This document shows positions 22,159-33,709 of a DNA stretch of 64,000 nucleotides, in pieces. A program made the translations under genes and the position numbers. Positions within the stretch are counted from its first letter, which is position 1; each line of letters opens with the position of its first letter. The notes under the pieces are model-generated. The model had not been told where the DNA came from, made no database searches, and worked only from the letters and a program-made list of their open reading frames with translations. The stretch is from Rhyzopertha dominica (Eukaryota; Arthropoda; Insecta; Coleoptera; Bostrichidae), in the NCBI GenBank assembly GCA_025024175.1, contig QCXZ01000001.1, positions 23,988,942-24,052,941 on the forward strand. The letters are read 5' to 3'.

Positions 22159-22714
22159 GAACACTTTCGAGACGAACTTATTTATCCGAAGAACGAAAGA
22201 GAGCGAAAACGATAGAGTAACGTTGTGCCGGGTATTACGAGGGGTGGAGATGCTTGGACAACAGAGGGGGGAGATTGTGAAAGTGGGGATAGCCGTTGTG
22301 CGATTGGGTCCCAAATAGTGAAAAGGTGGTAACCATTTTAGCGCTTCAGATTATTGGAATGTTTGGAAATTTCTATGGGTTTTCGGAATTTTAAGGTTGT
22401 ACAAAAAGGGGACTTTCGCTAGAGCTAACATACTGTTTTTACAACACGAAAATTCCGAGAAGCCATAGAAATTCCAAACATTAAAATAATCTGAACCGTG
22501 AAGGTGGTTACCACCTCTCCACTATATGGAAACCAATCATACAACGGCACTCCCGACTTTCACAATCTCTCTCTCTCTCTCTCTCTCTCTGCCGACCAAG
22601 CATCCCCACCCCCTCCTAACGCCCGTTACAAAGTTATTCTACCTTCTACCATTTTCGTTCTCTTGCCCTCTTGGGATTCATTTCGGCTCGGACGTATTTC
22701 TCGCGAAAGTGTCT
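22159..22714. repeat. Long inverted repeat (~250-bp arms)
   Basis: Left arm about 22159-22405, right arm about 22435-22714, short centre. The arms are clearly complementary over their length: GTGGTAACCA near 22327 against GGTTACCAC near 22505, and TTCCAAACATT near 22474 against its complement near 22360. They have diverged by scattered changes. A (CT)n run (22566-22592) has expanded only in the right arm. Mirror-image frames of similar sequence occur in the arms. It could be a foldback element or a source of hairpin RNA. Confidence 0.7.
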
Positions 22715-22729
22715 CCTTGAATGTTTCAA

Positions 22730-25700
22730 TAATGGCGGTCATTGTGTACTAGTTGGAAATAAAGAGCTTTCTTTTCTAATGAGTTTAGTTAGACTTTTAT
22801 TAGCTGCGTACCTCACCTTGTATTTTTTTAGTGTATGCCTACAAATACCGAATTAAAATCATTTTTGATAAAAAAGCTGGTATGCATGAAGTGATAAAAA
22901 CTAAAGCGCTACTGCAAAATTAAATATCAATTGATTTAGTGGATTCATATACTAAAAATACACCATTTCATGGTTAAATAATTAACACCCACATTCTAAA
23001 GGTCAGGGCTGCAGGAAGAGCCACAATTAATCAGTATATAACCTGTACCTAGCCAACAACCTTATCGCCCGTCCCATCGGCATTTGGAATAATGCTAATT
23101 GATTTCCAGTTCGTTCCCTAATCTCAATTTGAAACGTGTCAAACAGCCACTGTTTTGTCCGTTATACCCCGGAAATGTGGAATTAGTAGCTCCCTTACTT
23201 AAATTACTCGATTTCATGTTAATGTGAGGCAAATTCCTAAGATAACTCGCTTTCACTAATATAATGGCTCGTGTACCATGACAGTAGCGACGTAAATTGC
23301 AGGAATACCGTAGCTGACATAATCTACCGCTTGAATGGGATATCAGGATAAGATAGAATTATGAAAACACTTTTCGCTAATTGCCGCAATAAATACGGGG
23401 ATAGATAATGGAATGTGCTTAATACCCTAATCTATATGCATCGATTGGTGAGGCTATTTTTGTGAAATGCAGTTCAGTGGGGATTGAACGCAATGTCTAT
23501 ACACACAGAATATATGTATTGGGTTAGCAAACATATCTCAAATGACATAACAAGACACGAATTACGGCTGGCTTTATTTTTTAATATAATTAGTTTTACT
23601 TCAGTGTAGTCTCTTGATTGTAATGTCAGGACATTTTTACTAAGAAAGCGAGGCTACCATAGGCAATAATTCTGGGTATTTTTGTTAGTAACCTATTATA
23701 ACAAAATGTTACTGCTGTAATTATGGCAGGGCTAAAGATTGTCTATCTGGGAAGTGTGTGGACTTATTACGTGAACTTTACTTTATCTTGGATCTAAATA
23801 TCTAGAAATGTTTTTAATGCTACAAATATCAGAATTTGCTGCAATCCATACTTCGTCATTTCAGCTTAACACTGAGACCTTGGAGAGAGAGTAAATATCC
23901 ATCCGAGATGATAGAAAAAGAACCACAGAACCACTTAAGTGGTAAGCCATTGCAATCAAGAGTTGAAATTTTAGCAGTAGAGAAAATTTGAATTACAGTT
24001 TAGAAAGGTCTAGCTTATGTCGTGTTGCTTGCTATGACTCAATGTAAATCCGATCGAGCTGATACACCAATTGCATGTAAGTATGAAGAATTGTACATTT
24101 TTTGCAATGATCACTTTGAGGCTTTCTGTCCAGCCTTTAAACAATTTATCAAATTAAGTTGAGAGACCGGGTCGTTTAATGTTTAAGATCGCGACTTTAC
24201 AATCATTTTGCTTACAGCATCAATTGTATCTGCCATTATATATTGGAATATGAAGAGACCATCAACCTACTAGTTCTCCTAATGATTCTAAGCCGCATAG
24301 ATAAGCTTGTACTCAATCAAAAATAGTTCGGATGGAAAGAGTAAAATCTCTGGTGATTTTACGGCATTGTACAGTCTTCCTTATGTGATTGCGGATCATT
24401 AATTTGAGGTGTTTATTACGTTTTTTGAGCAATTTAAAACAACTTCATACACAATTTAAATCAACGACTTTATGTGGTGTTTCACCTAAACAACCTTTAA
24501 GATATAATAATTTTGTCATAGGACTTAAGGGTTATGGCGAATTGATGATTTAAAGTTTTCGTAGAATCAAATTAAATGTTTGCCCTTCAAGCTTAGGAAT
24601 ATTCAAGATTGGTAGTTTTACCAAGGACCTAAGTTTCTCATTTCATGATGCACTGATGCACGTCCTATTTTAGNTGGATTTTACTAAACGTCTGGAATAT
24701 TGAAGCCAGTTTGATTTGTAAATTGACGTATTTGAAAATGCTGAAGATCTTGAGTCACCACTATAAACATCAGTTTCAAACATCGCAAGTTCATCGTACC
24801 CATAATCTGTTTCTAATTCAAGGACTAATTTCGACTGATTGTTTTTAAGTTTTCTTCTGTCATGCTAAAGTTTGATAAATTTAGAGGAGGTACAGATAAA
24901 ATAGAAGGAAATGGATAATGTGACCCCTGTATTCCACTCTTCTTGGTCTGTAGAAGGCTTATATGTGGGACCGCCTCTTGTCTTGATCTTAGTGATGTTG
25001 AAGAGAATGAACAAAAATGATGTTTTTAGAACTGGAATGTTCATTAATCTAGTTCGGTAGCAACTACTCGTATACTACATTTTAATGACTGCTCATACGT
25101 TAAACGCATTTTGCAGCCAATCGGGCGGATAATTTGGCACTGCCTGAAGCAATTAATCCAGAGAGCTGTCAAGATCAATATATCGCAGCAAATTTACGTA
25201 TTCTGTAAAGCAGCTCTTCTCACTTTTATACTGTTCGCTAAATCTAAAGTATAAATTTAAAGAAACCTCAGATACAATTTCAAATTATGTTAGAATATGA
25301 TTTTTCTACTTAAATCAACTAAAGCTATTTTGTTTTTGCTCTAAAAAAACATGATTTTTGCGAATTAACTTCTTTTTCTTCGCAATATAGGGTACAGTAT
25401 ATTGGCACCACTGGTATTTTATTCTACATAAACATGTATTATTATGTCTATTTGTAGACATTAGATACAGACTGGATTTCCAGTTGAGTTCGATACTTTC
25501 GCTTTTACGACCGGGTTCATGTTGGATGGTGAAGTACTACTTGACTGCGTCGACTACGATATTATACAAAGTGCCTTTTGTTATTTATGTCGGATATAAA
25601 GGGCAATCAAAACGAGGTTTCTGCTCTTTTATGGTTATTATATACCTATCGAAATCCAGAAAGGCAGAATGACTTTCCGGAGCAATCGTAAAATATGAAC

Positions 25701-26295
25701 ATACTAAATTTGTGTTTGGTTCATTGACAAAATGGGACATAGTTTTATGACGACAGTTTTTCAAACTACGGAGGCATATGTTGAATTACACACGAAAACG
25801 TTTTTATATATATAGGAGTATCTGTAATGGTATAGCGGATCTATAACTTAAACATTACGTTGCACATGACATAAATTTTGTCAATAATTAATTTTCCTGT
25901 ACATCGCAATTTGTAGCTTGTCAAATTGCTATCAGCTGCGAGTACCGACAGACAACTATTCAAACAACCATTCTGTTTGAGGTTTCATGTGTGTGTTATT
26001 GTTTGGCTCCGTATATTCAACAAACCGTGTTGGTTTCTCGTTTTCCGCCAATCACTGGTATCTAATCAAACGTGGCTTTGATTAACTAGGAAATTATGTT
26101 CAAATGCGAACTACCTCTCTCGAATAGAATAAAAAATGAAAACAACGAGGCTACAAAGAAAAAGCTTTTGGAATAAAAATAATAAGCACTAATAAAGAAT
26201 TAGAAACGATAGATCCTGCTAAAATCTTATTTTTAATATTTTTTTACTTGTAGCTTTATTTTATTCATAATTGTAGCAATATTAAAAGAAAATGA
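22730..26295. other. Mostly empty AT-rich stretch
   Basis: Apart from a possible THAP scrap at 24034-24162, I find no domain. The 62-codon frame at 25484-25672 starts at a non-ATG codon and is unsupported. An N is at 24674. Confidence 0.3.
24034..24162 (+). pseudogene. Possible THAP C-terminal scrap
   Basis: A 42-codon ATG frame contains YIFCNDHFEAFCP, like the C-x2-H-F ending of a THAP finger (compare CCEDHL at 5.8 kb). The N-terminal cysteine pair is missing, so this is only suggestive. Confidence 0.22.
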
Positions 26296-26299
26296 TGTT

Positions 26300-27420
26300 C
26301 GAAACAACGTGTCTTTTCGGGGTATATCAACGTTATGTATATTCGTTCTATACTGAAAAACTATCACGCAGATATTTAGAAGTCTTGTAATATGGCTTTT
26401 TTGGTGTAAACAGTTTGCACGTTAATAGAATAGCTGTCTTACTGGTAACCATCCTGCTAATCAGAACTTATTTGTCACCGAGTATCTTCTTTTTACACCG
26501 TATATTAATCGCAATGCTAAATCTTCTTAAGCCGTTTTTCATTATACTCAATAATGCAGGGACCATACAATATGCTTAAAAGCTGACGATTGTTGTAATT
26601 AGTTTTAAATTAGAAAAAGCTGATATTACTTTATTATCGTGACTATTACAACGTAAATCCGAATCCGTAAGCAGTCCTAAATTTCTAACTGTATGTGCAG
26701 GGAGTAAGACATTTCCATCAACTTTAATTTCTATTTTTCCAGAATTTCCATATCGGCTATGCGGTGTACCAAATAAAACGACATGCGATGCATTAACAAT
26801 TATATGTGTGTGTCGTCAGCGTAAAAGTGATATTTGAATTTCCTGAATACTGCCGGAAATAACGAAATGTATATACAATATAGTAGAGGATTTAGTATTG
26901 GGCATTTCGGCATTCCACTACACACAGATAGCGATTCAGAAGTAATATTTTTACTTTTGTTTACGGTCTGTTATATAAGTTTGCATTAGATTTAGGTAGG
27001 ATTCATGGAATGCGATGTAAAGCAACACTGCTAAAAGTAACTTATGATTTATAGAGTAAAAGGCTTTATTTAGTAAATCTAAGCATGTAAGTTTGTCCGT
27101 TATCAGCAGCCTTAAGAATATCTTCCGTTACAGCTAAAAGGGCTGTTTCGCAGTCTGATATGCAGGGAGAATATTGCAAGATGTCAAGATGTTCCTTAAT
27201 TTGGATGTACATGATGTCGCATTTTCGTTTGTAGGGTATCTCGGTAATTATTAATGCTAGAGGGTTGCGGTTTCCACATTACTGTATTACTTTTTTATTG
27301 TGAGTTGAGCTGTATCATCGCCATTTTTGTATTGTCTTTTGTTTTAAGGCTATAGGAAGCCAAACTTTGAATAATGTAACATTGGTTCAGTTCTCAATAT
27401 CCCGATTGAATTGTAGATAG
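26300..27420 (-). pseudogene. Jockey-type LINE reverse transcriptase relic
   Basis: Reading the minus strand in shifting frames gives the landmarks of a non-LTR RT in order. ALIITEIPYKRK matches the YRPIS region. Next come SDCETALLAVTEDILKAADN, a frame reading PLLYCIYISL (where GVPQGSVLGPLLF is expected) and KYHFYADDTHI, the catalytic FADD box. KIEIKVDGN, NLGLLTDSDL and a decayed C-terminal part with AILLTCKLFTPKK follow. Many stops and shifts: an old, dead copy. RT would copy its own RNA at the target. Confidence 0.7.
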
Positions 27421-27464
27421 AAAAAAAAACTGTGTATACATTTTTTATAGATATCTTAATTTTA

Positions 27465-28054
27465 AATCCAGTGGCATACTCAGATTTTTTAGGAGGTCAC
27501 GTTTTCAAGATATAACACAAATTTTTTTTACATGGAAACCATAGTTGGCTATGGTTGAAAAGACCTATTTTTTATGTTTAAGAAAATGAATACATTGTTA
27601 GGTTTGTTTCTACTAATTTTGGTATTATAATATTTTTTAATAACTTAAGGCAATATTAAGTTTTTCGTCAAAGTGAATGTAAATAACTGACATTAAAAAA
27701 TGTATAGGTACTTGTCTCGAAATAAACGACAATTGTCATTAGTTACATGGCATTCTAGATTAGCGACAAAAAAACTGCGTGAGCGCCTTTAAGATCCTTA
27801 TGCGTGTATCCAAATATGCATATATTATTTTTAATGGATTAAAAGGTTTGCTTAATAAATAAATTATATTGTGCTTTCTTGTTCCATAGCTTATTAAAAA
27901 AATTGGAATACTAAAATTAGTAAAAATAAACTTAACAATGTGTACATTTTTTAATCAGAAGAAATAGGTCTTTTTAACCATAGCAAAGCCAACTCTGGCT
28001 GTGTTAAATTTCAAAAACGTGACCCCCTAAAAAAACTGAGTACGCCACCGGATT
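27465..28054. mobile_element. 0.6-kb hAT-like MITE with ~90-bp inverted ends
   Basis: The two ends are inverted copies over about 90 bp. The left tip reads CAGTGGCATACTCAG at 27469, and the right-tip complement reads CCGGTGGCGTACTCAG. Both arms contain GTCACGTTTT and AAAAAGACCTATTT-like blocks. CAG-starting tips fit hAT-type elements, but no 8-bp target duplication is visible. No coding capacity. Confidence 0.65.
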
Positions 28055-28179
28055 CGTTATAAAAATATTTAAAAAAGTTCAAAAGGTTTTAGTACAATTG
28101 CGTCATTGCGCAATACTCTAGATAATATAATCAGAAACAGTGGTTGTGGTTTAAATAAAATATTGATACCACTGAACTC

Positions 28180-29060
28180 TTTTCGAAAGCCTTTAATACA
28201 ATAAACTAAACTAAACTTTATATAGAGTTTCAGCTAAATTGTATTATTATCTTACTGTGGAGAAGTTGCATTGGGTGTACCTCAGGGCTCAGTCTTGGGA
28301 TTCCCATTATACCTTTTGTATACGTTTAACACAGCTAGTTTTATTAAACATTCACCTATTCATGCACTAGCTGGTAATACGCAGCTTCTGTACCCTTTTA
28401 AGCACAATGCAGTTGATAAAGCAAATCTTAGCCTTGATTTTGATCTGTAAGGTATTCAAACTTATTCGTCGAGGCGTAACCTAAACTAATAAATGCAGAA
28501 AAGTGTTCCATCATAGTTTTCAGATCCAAATTAAGACACATTGACTTTGAATCAACATACATTTTGGGAAGAAGAAATTCATGCTGGTCAAAAGTATAAA
28601 ATTGCTGGGTGTACTCATTGGTCAAGATTTACGTTTCTAGAATGATATATCTCTCTTAGTAAAAAAGTAATGTAAAGCTGTCAAAATCACAGTATAATAA
28701 ATTTTGAGTTATAAAGAAAAAAACTACATAACAAGTTTATATTACCTATTATAAATTGCTGTTTAACTATCCTTGTCTGGACTCTAGTTATAAATATCGC
28801 TTACAAATATTCGAAACAGTTGTAGTTTCATTTTTAAATTACGAAAATTCGATCATATTTCTTATAAAATTACACAAATTAATTGATTATAACTTAAGGT
28901 GAGGAGGCTATAGAGATTTACAACTTTTATCTTTCGCAGAAAACGGAAGAAAACTTTTGAAGTTTTATGCGCGGAACTTTATATGGGCAGCCGTGACCTT
29001 GCAAACCTTTAAAAAGCACTTTTGTTTGTACTTCCAGCATAACAAACTTATAATCCGGTT
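28180..29060 (+). pseudogene. LINE reverse transcriptase relic
   Basis: GVPQGSVLGFPLYLLYTFN (from 28274) is an almost intact RT motif. HALAGNTQLLYPFKHN follows, where HAFADDTQL is expected, so both catalytic Asp positions are altered. A connection-region decay series runs to about 29,050 with stops. The spacing of the motifs is right for jockey/CR1-type ORF2. It is a different copy from the minus-strand LINE to its left, from which the MITE at 27.5 kb separates it. Confidence 0.65.
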
Positions 29061-29069
29061 GTTATAATG

Positions 29070-29746
29070 CTGCTTAACAGCACTCTACCGTTTTCGAGCG
29101 AGATTTAAAAAAGACCTCATCGTTATTATTCTCTCATCCTAAATACAGCTTCCGCGGCGGTAATGAGGCGTTAGAGGCCGTTAAATCTAAGTTTTAGTCT
29201 CCGGTGCAAACTATTCTGAGGGCTAATATCCAATTAGGTTTGTTTCAATTATCGACGGGTGCTCCGAATGCTGGAGACTGGTTGATGTTCCGTTCAAAGG
29301 GATTATTATAATTATACCGTCTACCTCAGAGTTAAGCTCTTCGATTGTGAGCATCACGTTCCTTGCTTTTGTATTTGTCCCAATACAGAAGCCTAACTGG
29401 GATTGGGGAGAACAGCTTTTCCTTTGACAAGTACAAACATCCCAATATCCCCTCTTATAAATAAGACAGGCACTCCTATTACCTTATTCTTTGTTTGGAT
29501 TCGTTGTTCTTTCCCGCGATGTCTCCTAAGCTTTCGAGCCCGACAGGCAAACCGAATGGGTTTCCCTTGAACGGGCATTCCAAGCTCATTGTATCGTTTT
29601 CTAGGGGTAACCTTCTGGAAGACAAATGCTGCAGACTTTGCGCTTGCGATCTCATTTGGCTTTAACTATATATAAAATTAGGAACAAAATAAAGAATATC
29701 CTTTTACCTCTCGTGAATTTCCGTTTTTAAATTGCCAATTTTGTTG
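29070..29746. other. Spacer before the mariner-like element
   Basis: Contains a 61-codon minus-strand frame (29393-29578) with a real ATG and a basic composition, no family recognised. Ends at the TA target dinucleotide 29747-29748. Confidence 0.3.
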
Positions 29747-29889
29747 TACGGGTGCGGCAAGCTAACTTCCTTATTTCATATTGCATTATAACTAAAAGCA
29801 GTAAAGATATCTTTTCAATTATTTTTTTATACAAAAGTTATACATTTAAAGTTTTACATTGTTTTAAAAATCACATCGGGTAAGTAACG

Positions 29890-30893
29890 CCCGTCATTGT
29901 CGATGCACTCGTTGAATCCCCAGCATATTGATAGGTATGCTGGCCGTTTCTTCCCGAATGTTTCTTTTAAGGTCTTCCAGAGTATGTAGGCGGTTGATAT
30001 ACACACGGGATTTCAAATACCCCCACAAAAAAAGTCACAAACGGCCAAATCGGGTGAACGCCCCGGGCACTCCAGATCACCCCTCAAAGAGATAAGACGC
30101 CCCGGGAGGTGCTCTCGCAACACAGCCATTGAAGCCCTTGAAGTATAAGCGTTTGCCCCGTCCTGTTGAAACCATATGTCCTTTAAGCCCATTTCATTAA
30201 GACGTGGCAAAAAAAACACTTCACAATCATGTTCACATAACGGCCTGTGACTGTGACAGTCTGCTCATCTTCTTCAAAAAACCAGGGGCCGATAATCCCA
30301 ACTGACGAAATTGTGCACCAAACGGTGACACATCGTAAATGCAAAGGCTTCTGATGGAGTTCTCGGGGGTTGCCGGCAGCCCAGTAGCGCATATTTTGTT
30401 TATTGACACATCCAGTCACATGAAAATGAGCCTTATCACACAAGCGCATCTTGAGGGACGTGTTCAAGGATTGCTTCACAGGCATTTTTTCGAGCATTAA
30501 AGTCGCTATCGAACAGTTCCTGCATAATAGCCAACTTGTATGGATGATAATTAAGTTCAGCGTGCAAAATTCTCCTCACTGAACGATCTGAAATCCCAAG
30601 GGCGGACGCATGTTTGCGTGCTAAACGCCGCGGGGATCGCAAAAATGACACCCGTACTGCTTCAATATTCTTAGGTGATAGGAATTGCGTCTCCACTCCT
30701 TTTTTTCGTTACAGAACCAGTTACTTCTGAATGTTTTGACCCACAAAAGAATGGGTTTCTGGTCCGGGACAGAACCCAATGGCGCAATATTGAACTGACT
30801 TCGGAAGGCCCGTAGAGGTGTGACAGCGATTGCTAACGCTGCTACAAATAACCGGTTCGCAAAATAGTAAGAGCTATCGCTGCTACTTGCCAA
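29890..30893 (-). pseudogene. Broken mariner-superfamily transposase
   Basis: Read in three frames. The N-terminal helix-turn-helix region has FRSQFNIAPLGSVPDQKPIL. A shift near 30700 leads to SPKNIEAVRVSFLRSPRRLA and a second DNA-binding helix set. Next, in another frame, come the first catalytic Asp region (CDKAHFHVTGCVNKQNMRYW, with the usual E after D replaced by K) and VWCTISSVGIIGPWFFE. Then follow WFQQDGANAY (second Asp), RSPDLAVCDFF (third acidic position) and a tail ending near 29890. About four segments fit one ancestral ~330-residue protein. An N at 30894 obscures the start. Confidence 0.8.
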
Positions 30894-31588
30894 NAAAATA
30901 ACAGTGAAAAATCACCCCCTACATTTGTGCACGAAACGGAAACGAACAAAAGTTTCCGCGGTCGTTCGCGATACTATTGGTCAGTGCTCGCGGTAACCCC
31001 ACGAGTGTAAATAACTGGTTCACATTTACAGCTTTAAGCGGGCTAAACTGCGAATAAAATAAATCATATCTAAGAACTTTTGTTGCTCACCGCTGTGTGG
31101 CTCTTAAATCTCGGATTTCGAGCGCTTCAGGGTATAGTGAAACGGACACATTGTACACCCATTGCAGTGGTACATAAGAAATCAACATTAATCTGGTAAG
31201 TAAATAGAACAACAACATAAATATAACCTACGGGGATAGAACAGTTTCATGAACAGCCAGCAGTAAGTGAACTGTTATAAGCGATCGGCGGACATGCAAT
31301 ACCGATAGCACACCTCCACATCGCTACACCACGTGTGCCGAAGGCTGAACGAAACAGTGATATAAAGAGCTCTTTTCGCTGTTTAAATGAACTGCTACTT
31401 TAAAAGAGCTATCACTGTGATCACCGTTTCCGAAAAATCGCTTTTAAGCCCATCTCTACTCTGCAGCTAACGCACGCTGCTCGTTGCTCCAACGCACGAT
31501 GGCGATTGAGCAACAAGCTCAGACATGTTTAGGATCCCCTCTCTCGAACGAGACCACGTCCACTAGCCTGGCGCTCGCCTGAGCTTAA

Positions 31589-32426
31589 GAGGGGCATTTA
31601 CTTGGAGCGATCGGGCAGAAATGTAAATTATGCAACCCATATTACCAGCGGGACATGGGACGTAAGAGGGTAGCCGACAGGTTGACATCGCGCTAAGATC
31701 GTACGAGCAACAGACGGGCTAAACTAATATTCGGAAAATTGCTGACTGTAGGGTTATTTCTGTAAATATGAACTATATAACATTTCATTCTAACTGCATG
31801 ATTTCTGTAGGAACTTTTATAACAATTTTCCTTCCGCCTCCCCATTACTTCGGCAGACAATAAATTAATGTGAAAGAGCTTTTAACATTAAACTTGTCCC
31901 GTGTAATTACTAATTAGACATACAATCTTAAAAATCCAGTCATATCGGAATAGATCGTATACCGCTCGATCATTCCCGACAGGATTGTATCTTAGCCTCA
32001 CTGTTCAGTGGATACCACGCGACGGACCTGGTGGGGATGGGCATTCGCATTCTGCTCTCGTGACGGACTCGTGCGAAAGGGTTTGCGGTTTTAGATTTTT
32101 TGAATGTTTTTACTTATTTATCGTGCTCATGTTTTTGGTAGTGTACAAAGAAATATATAGCTACAACGTGGAGTTCGAATTTTTCGTTTATGTGCCTTAG
32201 TTTTCGAGAAATAGCTCGTCAAAAATACGCATTTTTAAGCAAAATATAACAACAAATATTTACATTACTGTACCAAATTCAGAAAAAACTCGAACTCTAC
32301 GTTGTAGCTACATCTTTTGTTATTCCCAATTCGAAATTTCATTTCGAAAAAGTTTCGAATAACTCGGTAAAATGTAAAACGGTAGGTGCTTAAAATGACC
32401 CGATTCGCTCTAGGTAAACGCCCCTC
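31589..32426. mobile_element. Nested element with TTAA target duplication
   Basis: Flanked by TTAA at 31585-31588 and 32427-32430. The ends are inverted over about 28 bp (left GAGGGGCATTTACTTGGAGC, right complement GAGGGGCGTTTACCTAGAGC). TTAA duplication is typical of piggyBac-type transposition. No transposase. Inside, a second inverted pair (about 32150-32180 and 32287-32320, core TAGCTACAACGT) makes a hairpin. Confidence 0.65.
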
Positions 32427-32479
32427 TTAAGAGCGCTCATTACAAAAAAGGAAGTTAGCTTGCCGCACCCGTATAACTT

Positions 32480-33120
32480 CATCAACCCTCAACTTATTTT
32501 CACTTTTCGTTTCACTTTTAAATTTTCTATGTAACAGTAATAACAGGTGACCAGCTAGGTTCTTATATTGTTAGAAAATCTTTTACTTACTAGAAATAAT
32601 TTTATCCAAATGTCGGCGGTTACGCTCCTACCACTCTTTTAATCTTGAAGGATTTATCAGTACACGTTGATTTAAAGCTTGAGATACCGCTGCCATTTCC
32701 CATGTGATATACAGCTTTCATGCAGTTAGTGTCTTTGCTTATTTTTAAACACCTTCTCTTTAAGGTACCCTTATAAGAAACTCATGGTTTTAACAAGAGA
32801 TGGAGCCACTTTCTTTGAATATTTATGACCGTTAATTTTATACCTTGAAACTGCACTCACCCTTTCTGGGTTTCTTGTGTAAAGTTACACAACATTTTTC
32901 TTGGAAAATATATAAGCTTCATTTTAAAAAATAAAATCAATATTCAATGAAGAATAAAAAATAAAACAACAGCATATTTGGAGTAGAAATAAGGAAAAAA
33001 CTACCATTACGAAAGAACTTTACACTGGGGGCACATTTCTATAATTGAAACGTATCATTTAGTTTGAAATCAGCATAATATAGTCAAATTTGTTTAAGAC
33101 TTTAAATCGTTAAGTTAATT
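32480..33120. other. Spacer between two transposons
   Basis: No coding or structural signal seen. A TA duplicate starts it at 32472-32473. Confidence 0.35.
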
Positions 33121-33124
33121 AAAT

Positions 33125-33700
33125 ACAATGCTACATTTAACGCAATCTCGAAGAATTCAAGTTTTGATTATGGTTGGTTTTGTTGATAGATTTGGAAGCC
33201 ATATGATATCGAGTTTTTGACCAAGAATATCAAGATAAAGAGATCACAAAGTCTACAGTCAGCAATTAATTGAAAAATTTGCGGATTTACCATTATCAAG
33301 CAGACCACCAATAGATCAAAAGCTACAATTAAAGCTGTTGCTTGAATGTGAAGAAAGTCATCAAACGTCGACCCAACAACTGGTCTTAAATTACAGTGTA
33401 GCCCAGTCCGCCCTTGTTAAGTTATTTAAAAGAGAAAAAAATACCCCTAAGAAGTCTAACTAATACATGAGTTAGATGAGAACTATCAGGATCTGCGCCT
33501 ATAGTTTTGTTAACAACCTACGTTCTGACCAGAACTCAAATATTTTAAATAACAGTAACAGCTGTCGGAATGGGTCTCAAGAAAATTTCTACTGGACCCA
33601 AAAGGCCCACACCCATAGCAACGGGAAATTAAATTTTATTAATATCATGCTTGAAAATTATCACTGTCAATGTCGTAATTGACAAAGGCAAAGTTTTCAT
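33125..33700 (+). pseudogene. Tc1/mariner-type transposase N-terminal relic
   Basis: The plus strand reads LHLTQSRRIQVLIMVGFVDR, then RDHKVYSQQLIEKF and SSRPPIDQKLQ (helix-turn-helix and the SGRP-like linker). LLECEESHQTSTQQL, VLNYSVAQSALVKLF and LDENYQDLRL follow, matching the paired-type DNA-binding domain and the E-x-D-x-x-R-x-x-F-C segment leading to the catalytic core. The core is too decayed to read. Not the same family as the 29.7-kb element. Confidence 0.55.
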
Positions 33701-33709
33701 CTGTAGCAG

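Larger units (their letters stand above)
29749..32471. mobile_element. IS630/Tc1/mariner-superfamily element with nested insertion
   Basis: Exact 24-bp inverted ends (29749-29772 and 32448-32471, beginning CGGGTGCGGCAAGCTAACTT) are flanked on both sides by TA, the target duplication of this superfamily. The transposase lies on the minus strand at 29890-30893. The extra length on its 5' side is partly explained by a second inverted-end element at 31589-32426. Perfect ends but a broken transposase suggest a copy that could have been mobilised in trans. Confidence 0.85.

Noticed and set aside
22069..22314. Independent genes in the arms of the long inverted repeat (also 22498-22752)
   Set aside because: The two frames are mirror images produced by the inverted repeat.
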